The position numbers were made by a program, and so were the translations under genes. Shown piece by piece: positions 38,754 to 48,755 of a DNA stretch of 64,000 nt. The stretch lies in assembly GCA_017536965.1 (NCBI GenBank), contig JAFWCK010000049.1, positions 44,135 to 108,134 of the forward strand. The letters run 5' to 3'. The notes beneath the pieces were generated by a model. It ran no database searches, had not been told where the DNA came from, and worked only from the letters and a program-made list of their open reading frames with translations. The stretch comes from Lachnospiraceae bacterium. Its GTDB lineage: Bacteria; Bacillota; Clostridia; Lachnospirales; Lachnospiraceae. Numbering within the stretch: position 1 is the first letter of the stretch; the number at the start of each line of letters is the position of its first letter.

Positions 38754-40178
38754 CTATTCTTTTCCGTTCCAGCAGTATGTGCAGAGTTTGCACGGTTCCA
38801 TTCCGATTGCCTCGATCAGTCCGTCCAGTGACTGGAATTCCAGAGAAGCAAAGTGGAATTTCTCGCAGATCGCATTGCGCAGATTCTGTCCGCGCTCTGT
38901 CTTGCTGTCTGCATACTCTTCCATATGGTTCAGACCTTCTTCACCCTCCAGTTCCACGATCACTCTTCTGGCGATCAGTTCCATCTCACTTCTGCCTCTG
39001 GAGAAATCCAGATATTTGCAGTTATACATGATCGGCGGGCAGGCAGAACGCATATGCACTTCTTTTGCCCCGTTCTCATATAAGAAATCGACCGTCTCTT
39101 TCAGCTGTGTTCCGCGGACGATGGAGTCATCCACGAACAGTAATTTTTTATCTTTGATCAGCTCCTTGACCGGAAGCATTTTCATTTTAGCGATCTCATC
39201 TCTGGAGATCTGATTGCCCGGAATAAAGCTGCGGGACCAGGTCGGCGTATACTTGATGAACGCTCTGGCAAATGTCTTGCCGCTTTCGTTTGCATAACCG
39301 ATCGCATGAGGTGTTCCGGAATCCGGCACTCCGCCAACGTAATCGATATCCGGGAGTCTTCCCTCTGCAGCCTCGTCTCTTGCCATGATCATTCCGTTCC
39401 GATAACGCATGACTTCTACATTGATGCCCTCGTAGCAGGACGTCGGATATCCATAATAAGCCCAAAGGAAAGAACAGATCTTCATTTCCTTACCTGCTTC
39501 TGCAAGGACTTTTACTTCTTTCGGAGTGATCTCCACGATCTCACCCGGGCCCAGTTCCTTGTACGGTTCAAAACCAAGCTTTTCATGAACAAACGATTCG
39601 AAAGAAATGGCAAATCCATCCTCCCGCTTTCCGATCAGCACCGGAAGTCTGCCCATTTTATCGCGCGCAGCAATAATACTTCCGTCATCCTTAATGATCA
39701 GGATGCCAGCCGCGCCGTTGATCAGATTCTGTACATGCTGGATGCCTTCAACAAAGCAGCCCTTCTGATTGATCAGAGCAGCTACCAGCTCGGTGGTATT
39801 GATCTCACCACCCGTCTTGGCGTCGAAATGTTCGTTAATCTCTGTGAAGAATCATTCGATCAGTTCTTCATTATTAGTGATCTTGCCGATCACGCTGATG
39901 GCAAAGGTACCGAATTTCGTCCGGATCAGCAGTGGCTGCGGCTCAAAATCGCTGATGCAGCCAAGTGCTGTCGTACCTTTGATCTCATGAAAGATTTCCG
40001 CGAACTTGGTTCGGAACGGAGAGTCTTCAATGCTGTGGATCTTCCGCTGCAGACCGTACTCCGGATCATACGCTGCGATGCCCGCGCGTTTTGCTCCGAG
40101 GTGAGAATGGTAGTCCGTACCGAAATACACATCCTCCAGACAGTCCCTGTCGGAAACGATACCAAAAAATCCGCCCAT
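38754..40178 (-). pseudogene. purF: Amidophosphoribosyltransferase-like gene with in-frame TGA
   Basis: PurF makes phosphoribosylamine from PRPP and glutamine, the first step. The frame of 475 codons from the ATG at 40178 (AGGAGGGTTTC before it) to the stop at 38754 is interrupted only by TGA at 39852-39854, codon 109; homologous sequence continues in the same frame on both sides (NNEELIE, stop, FFTEINEHF). The PRPP site LLFVDDSIVRGTQ and a C-terminal CKLCTYC, probably for an Fe-S cluster, are intact. The N-terminus is MGGFFGIVSDRDC: Gly stands where class II amidotransferases have the nucleophile Cys (MCGI), so glutamine use is doubtful even if the stop is read through. Either a broken gene, a sequencing error, or a divergent paralogue with another PurF elsewhere. 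Confidence 0.8.
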
Positions 40179-40187
40179 GAAACCCTC

Positions 40188-40874
40188 CTATGCAAAGAAC
40201 AACTCGGAAAGTGTCATTGGATCAATATATTTGCCGTCTTTATAAACTCTCATGTTTCCGGATGCGATCTCGTCGATCAGCATGACATCGCCGTTTGCAT
40301 CGTATCCGAACTCGAATTTAATATCATAAAGGACAAGGCCTTTTTCCAGCAGATCATCAGCAACGATCTTGGTGATCTTCTGAGTCTCTTCTTTTAATGC
40401 TTCATACTGCTCTGCAGTCATAACGCCTAATACGATCAGACCATCTTTGGTAACCAGCGGATCGCCCTTTGCGTCATCCTTGAAAGTGGTCTCAACATAG
40501 GATGGAAGATCTGCGCCTTCTTCTACGTAATCACAGTATCTCTTGTAGAAGCTGCCGACTGCCTTGTTGCGGCAGATAACTTCCAGACCATGACCGAACA
40601 CTTTTGCAGGGAGAACTTCCATGGTGGTATTCTCAAGATCTGCGCTGACATAGTGTGTCTTTAATCCAGCTGCATTGATTTTTTCAAAGAAATAAATGGA
40701 CATACGAAGGTTGACATCGCCAACACCTTCAATTGTCAGACCAACGGAGTTCTCGCCCGGATCAAATACGCCGTCTTTTCCGGTGCAGTCATCTTTGAAC
40801 TTCAGCAGATAGTTGCCGTTTTCCATTGCAAAGACATCTTTGGTTTTTCCAGAATACACTAATTTCTTTTCCAT
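40188..40874 (-). CDS. purC: SAICAR synthase
   Basis: Adds aspartate to CAIR (step 7). The 228-aa protein begins with [12 protein letters not shown] and has [42 protein letters not shown] and the metal-site segment [22 protein letters not shown]. The length is normal for bacteria. It starts 52 nt after purE with a strong ribosome site (AAAAAGGAGAAC). The gap includes the palindrome AACCGCGGTT, a possible weak stem. Confidence 0.97.
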   Translation of the reverse strand: MEKKLVYSGKTKDVFAMENGNYLLKFKDDCTGKDGVFDPGENSVGLTIEGVGDVNLRMSIYFFEKINAAGLKTHYVSADLENTTMEVLPAKVFGHGLEVICRNKAVGSFYKRYCDYVEEGADLPSYVETTFKDDAKGDPLVTKDGLIVLGVMTAEQYEALKEETQKITKIVADDLLEKGLVLYDIKFEFGYDANGDVMLIDEIASGNMRVYKDGKYIDPMTLSELFFA

Positions 40875-40926
40875 TTTTGTTCTCCTTTTTTATAACTCTC
40901 CCGCGCCCTAACCGCGGTTATTAACA

Positions 40927-41421
40927 TTATTTGTTCAGCTGTTCTTTCAGATTTGCGTCCTTTTCCAGGACCTTCTGTGCGTCCGCTGTTCTGCGGGCAT
41001 TCAGCTTAATAGCTACTTCTTCATCCTCCACGGAAATAATCTCTGCTGCCAGCAGTGCTGCATTTACGGCACCATTTAAAGCGACTGTCGCGACCGGAAT
41101 GCCAGACGGCATCATAACAGTGGATAACAGTGCATCCAGCCCATCCATTGCGCCTCCCTTGCACGGGATGCCGATGACCGGAAGTGTAGTGTTGGCTGCC
41201 AGCGCACCGGCCAGATGAGCTGCCATGCCGGCTGCTGCGATCAGGCAGGCAAAATCATTCGCTCTTGCATTCAGTGCAAACTCTCTTGCTTCTTCCGGTG
41301 TACGATGTGCGGAAAAAATATGTGCCTCAAACGGGATTCCCAGTTCATCCAGGGTATCCATTGCTTTTGCTACAATCGGGAGATCCGAATCACTCCCCAT
41401 CACGATTCCGACTTTTTTCAT
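40927..41421 (-). CDS. purE: N5-carboxyaminoimidazole ribonucleotide mutase
   Basis: Moves the carboxyl group to C4 of the ring (step 6b). The 164-aa protein shows [42 protein letters not shown] and [15 protein letters not shown]. Its usual partner purK is not in the window, so the CAIR source is unclear. It lies 16 nt after guaB. Confidence 0.97.
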   Translation of the reverse strand: MKKVGIVMGSDSDLPIVAKAMDTLDELGIPFEAHIFSAHRTPEEAREFALNARANDFACLIAAAGMAAHLAGALAANTTLPVIGIPCKGGAMDGLDALLSTVMMPSGIPVATVALNGAVNAALLAAEIISVEDEEVAIKLNARRTADAQKVLEKDANLKEQLNK

Positions 41422-41437
41422 TCTCTATCTCCGTTTC

Positions 41438-42940
41438 TTACTTGATCGGGTTGTTGTCCTTCTGGATGACATCGTGAGCGCCGCCTTCCACAATACTGGT
41501 TGCAGAAACGAGCGTCAGTTTTGCTTTCTGCTGCAGTTCAGCAATTGTCAGTGCACCACAGTTGCACATGGTCGATCTGACTTTGCTGAGAGAAAGAGCC
41601 ACATTATCTTTCAGGCTGCCGGCATATGGAACGTAGGAATCCACGCCTTCTTCAAAGGAAAGTTTTGCTGCGCCGCCCATGTCATAACGCTGCCAGTTTC
41701 TGGCTCTTGCGCTGCCTTCTCCCCAGTACTCTTTGTAGTAAGTGCCGTTGATGCTGACTTTGTTGGTCGGGCTCTCGTCAAACCGTGCAAAATAACGGCC
41801 CAGCATCAGGAAGTCTGCACCCATAGCCAGTGCCAGGGTCATATGATGATCGTAAACAATACCGCCGTCGGAGCAGACCGGAACATAAACACCGGTCTCT
41901 TCAAAGTAACGGTTTCTCTCTGCGCAGACATCCATCAGTGCCGTTGCCTGTCCACGTCCAATGCCCTTGGTCTCACGGGTGATGCAGATGCTGCCGCCGC
42001 CGATACCGACTTTGATAAAGTCTGCACCGCAGTCAGCCAGGAAACGGAATCCGTCTGCGTCTACCACGTTGCCGGCTCCGACTTTCACGGAATCACCATA
42101 GGTATCACGGATCCACTGGATGGTGAACTTCTGCCAGTCAGAGAAGCCCTCAGAAGAATCAATACAAAGGACATCTGCACCAGCTTCGACCAGCGCAGGA
42201 ACACGTTCTTTGTAATCTCTGGTATTGATACCGGCTCCTACCATATAGCGTTTGGAGTCGTCTAATAATTCGTTTGGATTTTGTTTATGGGAATCATAGT
42301 CTTTCCGGAAGACGATATAGCAGAGCTTCTGGTCATCGGAAACGATCGGAAGAGCATTGAGCTTGTGATCCCAGATGATATCATTTGCCTCTTTCAGGCT
42401 GGTGCCCTCCGGGGCGGTGATCAGCTTCTCCCATGGTGTCATAAAGGTATGCACCGGGGTATCCATTTCCATACGGCTGATCCGGTAGTCACGGCTGGTG
42501 ACCAGACCGACCAGTTTGCCTTCCGGAGTTCCATCATCCGTAACAGGCATGGTGGAATGTCCTGTCTTTTCTTTCAGGGCTACAACATCTGCCAGGGTGT
42601 CATCCGGTTTCAGGTTGGAATCGCTCTCCACAAAGCCAGCCTTGTAGGATTTTGCCTTTTTGACCATAGCTGCTTCCTGTTCGATCGTCTGAGACCCGTA
42701 AATAAAAGAAATGCCGCCTTCTTTTGCGAGGGCGACTGCAAGCGCATCGCCGGAAACGGACTGCATGATGGCGGACACCATCGGAATATTCAGTGACATT
42801 TCCGGTTCACTGCCTTTTTTGTATTTTACGAGCGGGGTTTTCAGACTGACATTGTCCGGGATACATTCCGCGCTGGAATAGCCTGGGATGAGGAGATACT
42901 CATTAAATGTGTGTGCCGGTTCATTGATAAAGGTTGCCAT
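41438..42940 (-). CDS. guaB: IMP dehydrogenase
   Basis: Oxidises IMP to XMP for GMP synthesis. The 500-aa protein has the barrel with two CBS-type segments (about 100-220; [21 protein letters not shown] and [18 protein letters not shown]), the active-site Cys loop [12 protein letters not shown] and the flap Arg-Tyr pair (NWQRY). The flap region ([16 protein letters not shown]) is unlike the usual YRGMGS type, so this is a divergent IMPDH subgroup. It is the first gene of the purine operon, with its own promoter and AAGGAGGACGAA. Confidence 0.94.
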   Translation of the reverse strand: MATFINEPAHTFNEYLLIPGYSSAECIPDNVSLKTPLVKYKKGSEPEMSLNIPMVSAIMQSVSGDALAVALAKEGGISFIYGSQTIEQEAAMVKKAKSYKAGFVESDSNLKPDDTLADVVALKEKTGHSTMPVTDDGTPEGKLVGLVTSRDYRISRMEMDTPVHTFMTPWEKLITAPEGTSLKEANDIIWDHKLNALPIVSDDQKLCYIVFRKDYDSHKQNPNELLDDSKRYMVGAGINTRDYKERVPALVEAGADVLCIDSSEGFSDWQKFTIQWIRDTYGDSVKVGAGNVVDADGFRFLADCGADFIKVGIGGGSICITRETKGIGRGQATALMDVCAERNRYFEETGVYVPVCSDGGIVYDHHMTLALAMGADFLMLGRYFARFDESPTNKVSINGTYYKEYWGEGSARARNWQRYDMGGAAKLSFEEGVDSYVPYAGSLKDNVALSLSKVRSTMCNCGALTIAELQQKAKLTLVSATSIVEGGAHDVIQKDNNPIK

Positions 42941-43003
42941 TTCGTCCTCCTTAATAAGATGAAAAAAAATGATCTTTCCTAACTATCATTTGAAGATGCA
43001 ACT

Positions 43004-43032
43004 AGTTTACCATAGGGTTTTTTTCGGAGCAA
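43004..43032 (-). promoter_or_regulatory. Promoter of the guaB-pur operon
   Basis: Minus strand TTGCTC (43027-43032), 17-nt spacer, TAAACT (43004-43009), giving a leader of only about 60 nt. That is too short for a purine riboswitch with an expression platform. A 7-bp dyad (GATTTTT-C-AAAAATC, 43050-43064) lies upstream. Confidence 0.5.
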
Positions 43033-43179
43033 CGGACAAGGTTCACAAAGATTTTTCAAAAATCGCCTTGAACTATAAAAAAGTACCAAAAGCTCTGAAA
43101 GGATTGCTTTTAAACCCGTTTTATACTATGTTTTATGAGAGAATTTAAGCGATTTCAGACAGCAGAAGGAGGGTCTGCC

Positions 43180-44082
43180 ATGTTTTTGGCTGCCAACTGG
43201 AAAGAATATGAAGTAATCGACGCTTCGGCGGGCGAAAAGCTGGAAAGATGGGGGGATTTTATCCTCCTTCGGCCGGATCCGCAGGTCATCTGGACCACTC
43301 CGAAGCATGCTTCGGCTTGGAGAAAGCTGAATGCCCACTATCACCGCTCGTCCAAAGGCGGCGGAGAATGGGAATTTTTTGATCTTCCTAAGCAGTGGCA
43401 GATCCATTATGACCTGAAAGCGCTGGATGCGAACGCCTGCCGGCTGACATTTAACTTGAAACCTTTTAGTTTTAAACATACCGGGCTCTTCCCGGAGCAG
43501 GCGGTCAACTGGGAATGGTGTGCCGGAAAGATCCGGACTGCCCTGCAGAAAAACCCAAACCGTCAGATCCGGGTATTAAATCTTTTCGCCTACACCGGCG
43601 GCGCTACCTGTGCCTGTGCAAAGGCCGGCGCTCATGTGACCCATGTGGATGCATCTAAGGGCATGGTCCAGTGGGCAAAAGAAAACGCAAAGGACTCCGG
43701 TATTGAAGAGTCCTCGACCCGCTGGCTGGTGGATGATTGTCTGAAATTTGTAGAAAGGGAGATCCGCCGCGGCAATCACTACGATGCCATTATCATGGAT
43801 CCTCCTTCCTACGGACGCGGCCCAAAAGGCGAAACCTGGAAGATCGAGGATCAGATCTATGATCTGATCAGCCGCTGCCGGGAGATTCTCTCGGAAGATG
43901 CGATCTTCTTCCTGTTAAATTCTTATACGACCGGTCTTCAGCCGGCTGTCCTGACATATTTGCTCTCTTCTATCCTGGTTCCGCATCTTGGTGGCAAAGT
44001 TAGCGCGGACGAAGTCGGTCTTCCGGTCTCGGAAACCAGTTTGATCCTTCCAGCGGGTGCTGCCGGAAGATGGGAAAAGTAA
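43180..44082 (+). CDS. Class I SAM-dependent methyltransferase, rRNA-type
   Basis: A 300-aa protein related to the RlmI/YccW-type 23S rRNA cytosine methyltransferases. I place the start at 43180 because AGAAGGAGGG lies 6 nt upstream; a frame to 43135 lacks a ribosome site. Motif I is LNLFAYTGGATCACAKAGA (about 130-150), followed by HVDASKGMVQWAKENA and the catalytic-region motif IIMDPPSYGRGPKGETWKI. The N-terminal PUA domain of RlmI is absent, so the exact substrate is uncertain. It is divergent from guaB; the Nudix gene follows 14 nt after its stop. Confidence 0.85.
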   Translation: MFLAANWKEYEVIDASAGEKLERWGDFILLRPDPQVIWTTPKHASAWRKLNAHYHRSSKGGGEWEFFDLPKQWQIHYDLKALDANACRLTFNLKPFSFKHTGLFPEQAVNWEWCAGKIRTALQKNPNRQIRVLNLFAYTGGATCACAKAGAHVTHVDASKGMVQWAKENAKDSGIEESSTRWLVDDCLKFVEREIRRGNHYDAIIMDPPSYGRGPKGETWKIEDQIYDLISRCREILSEDAIFFLLNSYTTGLQPAVLTYLLSSILVPHLGGKVSADEVGLPVSETSLILPAGAAGRWEK

Positions 44083-44096
44083 GAGGTGAAAAACCT

Positions 44097-44693
44097 ATGT
44101 TCCCAGACCTTGAACGAATAAAAAAACATAATCCGCTCCTGATCGGAGAAAAAGAGGCCCTGAAAGCAGCCGTCTGCATCGCATTGATTGAAAATGGCGA
44201 TGACTATGACGTACTGTTTGAAGTCCGCTCTTCCAGCATTCCTCGCCAGCCGGGAGAAGTATGTCTTCCGGGCGGCGTTGTGGAAGAAGGGGAAACTTAT
44301 GAGGAGACAGCTGTTCGCGAGACCTGTGAGGAATTGCTGATCCTGCCGGAACAGATTCAGATCATAGGGGTCTCAGATATTATGTTCGGCCGCAGCCGTC
44401 TGGTCTATCCATATGTCGGCATTTTAAAAGACTATCAGGGAACATTCAGTGAAAGAGAGGTCGCGGAGACATTCCGCGTTCCTCTGCATTACTTGAAAGA
44501 AACGCCTCCGGAGATGTACGCTGCAGAAACTTCCACTCGGTATGATGACCGTTTCCCGGATGAACTGATCTGGGGCAGCAAATCGTTCAAAGGCTATTCT
44601 CAAAAATCAGAAGAAATCTATTATCTCTACGAGGGCCACGTGATCTGGGGCATGACGGCCCGCATCATCACTGCCTTTCTGAAACTGATCTGA
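44097..44693 (+). CDS. Nudix hydrolase, CoA diphosphatase-like
   Basis: A 198-aa Nudix protein. The box reads PGGVVEEGETYEETAVRETC followed by EEL, with Leu where the late Gly usually is. The segment LFEVRSSSIPRQPGEVCLPGG resembles CoA/acyl-CoA diphosphatases. The ATG at 44097 follows AAGAGGTGAAAAACC; a longer frame from 44070 overlaps the methyltransferase gene. Its end overlaps the convergent MATE gene by 26 bp, and no terminator lies between them. Confidence 0.85.
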   Translation: MFPDLERIKKHNPLLIGEKEALKAAVCIALIENGDDYDVLFEVRSSSIPRQPGEVCLPGGVVEEGETYEETAVRETCEELLILPEQIQIIGVSDIMFGRSRLVYPYVGILKDYQGTFSEREVAETFRVPLHYLKETPPEMYAAETSTRYDDRFPDELIWGSKSFKGYSQKSEEIYYLYEGHVIWGMTARIITAFLKLI

Positions 44694-46080
44694 CCAATTT
44701 ATGGATCATCCTGTAATAAACCGGCAGGATCATGATCAGCATCAAAAGAAAACTCACATCATAACTCAGATAAACCACCCGCATCGTCGGATGTAAAGGG
44801 ATCAGTATCCAGCACCAGAAGACCCGGAAGATGCTGTAGCAGATCAGCGTGCAGATCATGGGATAAAAGGTGCTTCCAAGTCCTTTCACTGCTCCCAGAT
44901 ATACCTGGTTAACTGCATAAATAACGTAGACCGGAAATGTAAACAAGATTGCTTCACGCGCATTTTGAAGAATAGCCGGATCTGCTGTAAATACTTTCAA
45001 AATGTATGGAGAGCAGAAAAGCAGCAGCAGACTCAGCGGCAGGATCACGGCAAACATGACCAGAATGCTGATTCGCGTTGCTTTCCGTATCCGGTCATAT
45101 TGGCCGGCGCCGTAATTTTGTCCCACAAATCCTGTCAATGCGATGCCATAAGCAAAAGCCGGGAAATACAGTGCTCCTTCTACTTTTGCAAATACAGTCA
45201 TTCCCGCAACGGCAGCTGACCCGAAAGCATTGATAAAAACCTGAATGAGCAAAGATGAGATGCTCATGAATAAAGCCTGCAGTCCGGCAGGAAGCCCCAT
45301 CTTAAGAATCTGCGCAACATCTGCCCTGTCCAAATGATTGCCGCGCAGTGCCAGGGAATAAGACGGGTCAAGCCTGATCAGCCTGATCAACAGAGCCGCT
45401 GCCAAAAGCCATTGCGAGGCAAGCGTTGCGATCGCCGCTCCGCGGATGCCCAGCGGGAAAACAACAACCAGCAGCAGGTCTAATATCAGATTGCAGATAA
45501 CAGATCCAAGGAAATAAAGCATTGGGGTCCTGGTATCTCCTAAAGAACGCAGGATCGCCGATCCAACGTTGTAGAGCAGCTGTGCGGTCAGTCCGCAAAG
45601 ACAGATCTTCAGATAAATGCCGGCTTCTATTCTGACATTATCAGGACAATGGATCCAGTCCAGGGCAGAACCAGAGAGAAAAAGCATTCCAACCGTAAAG
45701 ATTATTCCTACCGCCAGAACCAGTTTCACCACCCCGGAAATCATGGTCTTCAGCTTTGCATAAGCGTATTCTCCAAACAGACGAGAGGTGATCACGCTTA
45801 CGCCGGAAGAAAAACCAATAAAAAAGTTGACCAGGACAGAAAGGATCAATCCGGAAACACCAGCTGCTGCAAGCGCGGTTCCGCCGGCAAAGTGCCCGAC
45901 GATCGCGCAGTCGACAATATTGTAAAACTCCTGCAGCACCTGCGAAATAATGACCGGAACCGCAAACAAAAAAAGTGTGCGTCCTACCGGCCCGGTTTCC
46001 ACATGGATCGTACCCGTCTTCATGATACCTGTTCCGTCTTTTGCTTTGTGCAGATCTACTCGTGCCATTCCTGTTTCCAT
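44668..46080 (-). CDS. MATE family efflux transporter
   Basis: A 470-aa multidrug and toxin extrusion protein with about 12 helices, driven by Na+ or H+ gradients. Typical parts are LFLFAVPVIISQVLQEFYNIVDCAIVG in helix 1, AAAGVSGLILSVLVNFFIGFSSG, and in the second half LKMGLPAGLQALFMSISSLLIQVFINAFG. The start is not fixed: ATG at 46080 has only a GGGG upstream, and M5 is an alternative. A TATAAT (46105-46110) lies upstream. It is divergent from the LysR gene at 46234, which may control it. Confidence 0.92.
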   Translation of the reverse strand: METGMARVDLHKAKDGTGIMKTGTIHVETGPVGRTLFLFAVPVIISQVLQEFYNIVDCAIVGHFAGGTALAAAGVSGLILSVLVNFFIGFSSGVSVITSRLFGEYAYAKLKTMISGVVKLVLAVGIIFTVGMLFLSGSALDWIHCPDNVRIEAGIYLKICLCGLTAQLLYNVGSAILRSLGDTRTPMLYFLGSVICNLILDLLLVVVFPLGIRGAAIATLASQWLLAAALLIRLIRLDPSYSLALRGNHLDRADVAQILKMGLPAGLQALFMSISSLLIQVFINAFGSAAVAGMTVFAKVEGALYFPAFAYGIALTGFVGQNYGAGQYDRIRKATRISILVMFAVILPLSLLLLFCSPYILKVFTADPAILQNAREAILFTFPVYVIYAVNQVYLGAVKGLGSTFYPMICTLICYSIFRVFWCWILIPLHPTMRVVYLSYDVSFLLMLIMILPVYYRMIHKLVRSVSERQ

Positions 46081-46179
46081 GCAATGCCCCTAATATGCAT
46101 ATTTATTATAGATACAAACGTTTTTCGCTGATATTTCCTGTTTTGTATACCCTTCCATAACAATTTCTTATAGGAAGTC

Positions 46180-46208
46180 TTGACAATAACCACTCCCTCT
46201 CTTAGGAT
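46180..46208 (+). promoter_or_regulatory. Promoter of the LysR gene at 46234
   Basis: TTGACA (46180-46185), 17-nt spacer, TAGGAT (46203-46208). The perfect -35 lies about 50 nt before the ATG. Confidence 0.65.
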
Positions 46209-46233
46209 TACCGCAAAAGAAGGAGGCAAAAAC

Positions 46234-47160
46234 ATGGAACTGCAGCAGCTTCAATATTTTCTCACTTGCGCACAGGAAGGTTCTGTTACAAAAGCAGCAG
46301 AAGCGCTCTATACCTCACAGCCACATGTCAGTCAGGTCATCAAAACGTTGGAAAATGAATTGGGGGTAGTCCTTTTTCACCGCTCCGCCTCCGGGATCAC
46401 TCTGACAAAAGAAGGCGAACAGATTCATTTTTATGCAGAAAGTATTCTGAAAAACGCCGGACTGATCTCGCAGATCAGCAGAGATGCCTCTGTCCCGGCG
46501 CTCCGTATCGCAGCCAATCCAAGCAGTTCCCTTGCTTTTCTGCTGGGAGATTTTATCCAGACTCTTGCTGGCAGCAATCTGACACTTCACTATCGGGAAT
46601 GCGGGATCGAGCAGATGATGGAGCTGCTCCAGAACCGGCAATATGATCTGGGGTTCCTTTTTGTTCCTGAAAATAAACGGGCAGCATTCAGTTATCTGAC
46701 AGCACGGCATCATCTCCTCTACACTCCGTTAAGATCAACCGACCTTGTTCTTCATGCCGGCAGGAAAAATCCCTGGTACGGAAAGCCGTCCATCAAACCG
46801 GAGGAGCTGTCTGCCTGCTCCTTTATCCAGCCGGAAGACGATTTCTTTTCTGTAGAAGATCTGCTCACAGAGCATCCACTTTTTCGGTCCGGCAAGACCT
46901 CTTTACACACGCTGATCCGAACCAACAGCGACCATCTGATGATACGCATGCTGCAGCAGACCGACCTTTGCAATGTAGGCAGTTTCTGGCTTAGAAATAA
47001 TTATGGCGATTATGATTTTACACAGACGATCATCGAAGGATTTGAGAAGCAGATCTCATTCGGATATCTGCATTCCGACGACCATTTCCTAAGGGAGGAA
47101 GCAAAGGCTTTTATAGAAGAGCTGACGCGCATCATAGAAAACGACAGCCTTGCAAGATGA
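46234..47160 (+). CDS. LysR family transcriptional regulator
   Basis: A 308-aa regulator. The ATG at 46234 follows AAGAAGGAGGC. The N-terminal helix-turn-helix (MELQQLQYFLTCAQEGSVTK, ALYTSQPHVSQVIKTLENEL, LFHRSASGITLTKEG) is followed by a CysB/BenM-type effector domain. It is divergent from the MATE gene (153 bp) and convergent with the esterase gene, so a role in a toxin or small-molecule response is possible. It ends at the terminator at 47164. Confidence 0.92.
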   Translation: MELQQLQYFLTCAQEGSVTKAAEALYTSQPHVSQVIKTLENELGVVLFHRSASGITLTKEGEQIHFYAESILKNAGLISQISRDASVPALRIAANPSSSLAFLLGDFIQTLAGSNLTLHYRECGIEQMMELLQNRQYDLGFLFVPENKRAAFSYLTARHHLLYTPLRSTDLVLHAGRKNPWYGKPSIKPEELSACSFIQPEDDFFSVEDLLTEHPLFRSGKTSLHTLIRTNSDHLMIRMLQQTDLCNVGSFWLRNNYGDYDFTQTIIEGFEKQISFGYLHSDDHFLREEAKAFIEELTRIIENDSLAR

Positions 47161-47163
47161 TAA

Positions 47164-47190
47164 AACCCCGGTACAGTACCGGGGTTCATT
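47164..47190. terminator. Bidirectional terminator between LysR and esterase
   Basis: An 11-bp GC-rich stem (47164-47174 with 47176-47186) with a one-base loop as drawn and T-rich flanks on both strands. Confidence 0.85.
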
Positions 47191-47210
47191 TTATTATCTT
47201 TCTTTATCTA

Positions 47211-48755
47211 TCAATCCGGATAAATAAACGGCTTATCAAACTTCTTAAGATCTTCCAGAATATCGGTATCAAAATCATACCTGGTCCGGCTGCCATCTGT
47301 GGTATAAACCATAGTCGGACGGCTCTCGGCATCAAATGCCGGCCATTCAGGCAGCCCCTCACGGTTCGGGTTTCCGGTTCTTGCAAACGTGACAAATGCG
47401 CCGCACATTTCTTCCATCAGTTTTTCCGCACCTTCAAAATGATTGATTGGGAACTGCATCGCCGTATGCATAAAGAACGGGACATCTGCACAGTGCCATG
47501 CCGGTCTGCCGTTATTGACCGGAAACTCCTGTGCCAGCATACAGCTGTAGACTGGTGCCGCATCCTTTTCTAAAGATCTCTTTGCAACGTGATCCAGTGA
47601 ACCGTACCGGGTGGAGAAGTCCATCACCATCACATCCAAGAGCGCTTTCTCCGGGAATGCTTTCTTAAAGTCAGCGGCAATCTGTTCTGCATCCTCACCA
47701 AACTTTTCACGAAGACAGCCCATTGCCTCTTCTTCGGTCATCTCATATTTGTATGGCAGCTTTGGATGGCGCACGTGCTCGCCAAAGCAGGTGCAGACGA
47801 TGGTCGGTACTTTATATGCATGCGGGTTAAAACCATCCTCACGGGCATAGCCCATATAATAGCCGTTATCCAGAGGCGCCCAGCCCGTGATGTCATAGCC
47901 CTCTGCTCTCATCTCTTTTTGATTCTTCAGATAGCTGTTGATCAGATCGTCATAAGGAACATCGCAAAGACGTTCAAATTCATTCTCCGGAATATCCAGA
48001 TCCTTCAGCATCCTGCCGACGACTTCTTTGCTTGTTGCAGCATCCGGACGCGGACGGCGCTTATGAATGCCGGAAAGAACAACTGCTCTGTGGAAAAGGC
48101 CGTCAGCTGCAGGCATCTGAAGCAGTGCGCAGACCTTTCCACCTCCTCCGGACTGGCCGAAAATGGTAACGTTGTCCGGGTCCCCACCGAACCGGGCGAT
48201 ATTATCCCGGATCCACTCCAGTGCTGTCACGATATCTGCCATGCCCACGTTGCCGGAGTTTGCAAATTTTTCATCTCCGTAAGCGGATACATCCAAAAAG
48301 CCCAGGATGTTCAGCCTGTGATTTAAACTGACGGTCACGACATCGCCATATTTGCACAATTCCAGTCCGTCCGTACATGCAAGTTCAACAGCAGAACCAA
48401 AAAGGAATCCGCCGCCGTGCAGCCAGACCATAACAGGCTTTTTCGCATTCGGATCAAGGCTCTGTGTCCACACATTCAGATACTGGCATTCTTCATCCTG
48501 CGGCCAGTAGCGATGCGGCACGGTTATTTCTTCCCCGCATCGGTCCTTAAAAGGAGTCAGAGATGCGTAGCCATAGCCCCATGCATCCTTAATGCCGTCC
48601 CAGTGTTCCACCGGCTTTGGCATCTGAAATCTTCTGGCATCCGCATACTTGATCCCCTGAAAGATATAGGTGTCGTCAAAATAATATCCTCTGACCTTAC
48701 CTGCAACGGTATCGACGATTGGTCCATTCAGGCCGGCATTGAAACTCTTCGGCAT
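47211..48755 (-). CDS. Type B carboxylesterase
   Basis: A 514-aa alpha/beta-hydrolase of the carboxylesterase/para-nitrobenzyl esterase family. The oxyanion motif is WLHGGGF (111-117) and the nucleophile is S202 in FGQSGGGG. The probable catalytic His lies in WHCADVPFFM, and the C-terminal FVTFARTGNPN is typical. No signal peptide, so it acts in the cytoplasm. The natural ester is unknown. It has GGGGAGG before the ATG and stands alone as a transcript. Confidence 0.92.
   Translation of the reverse strand: MPKSFNAGLNGPIVDTVAGKVRGYYFDDTYIFQGIKYADARRFQMPKPVEHWDGIKDAWGYGYASLTPFKDRCGEEITVPHRYWPQDEECQYLNVWTQSLDPNAKKPVMVWLHGGGFLFGSAVELACTDGLELCKYGDVVTVSLNHRLNILGFLDVSAYGDEKFANSGNVGMADIVTALEWIRDNIARFGGDPDNVTIFGQSGGGGKVCALLQMPAADGLFHRAVVLSGIHKRRPRPDAATSKEVVGRMLKDLDIPENEFERLCDVPYDDLINSYLKNQKEMRAEGYDITGWAPLDNGYYMGYAREDGFNPHAYKVPTIVCTCFGEHVRHPKLPYKYEMTEEEAMGCLREKFGEDAEQIAADFKKAFPEKALLDVMVMDFSTRYGSLDHVAKRSLEKDAAPVYSCMLAQEFPVNNGRPAWHCADVPFFMHTAMQFPINHFEGAEKLMEEMCGAFVTFARTGNPNREGLPEWPAFDAESRPTMVYTTDGSRTRYDFDTDILEDLKKFDKPFIYPD

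Noticed and set aside
39852..39854. TGA in purF as selenocysteine or recoded tryptophan
   Set aside because: No selenocysteine partner motif or hairpin directly after the codon was evident, the site is not catalytic in PurF, and other genes here use TGA as stop while Trp is coded by TGG.
39306..40397. 363-aa plus-strand ORF opposite purF
   Set aside because: Antisense shadow; the minus-strand frame has clear PurF motifs on both sides of the TGA.
41225..42265. 346-aa plus-strand ORF opposite guaB
   Set aside because: It is a shadow of the strongly supported guaB frame; no ribosome site, Cys/His-rich composition typical of antisense frames.
42941..43129. Purine riboswitch before guaB
   Set aside because: The predicted leader is about 60 nt and lacks the paired loops and three-way junction of the aptamer.
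44668..44693. Overlap of Nudix and MATE genes as a sign of mis-annotation
   Set aside because: Both ends are supported by normal family C-termini; short convergent overlaps are common.
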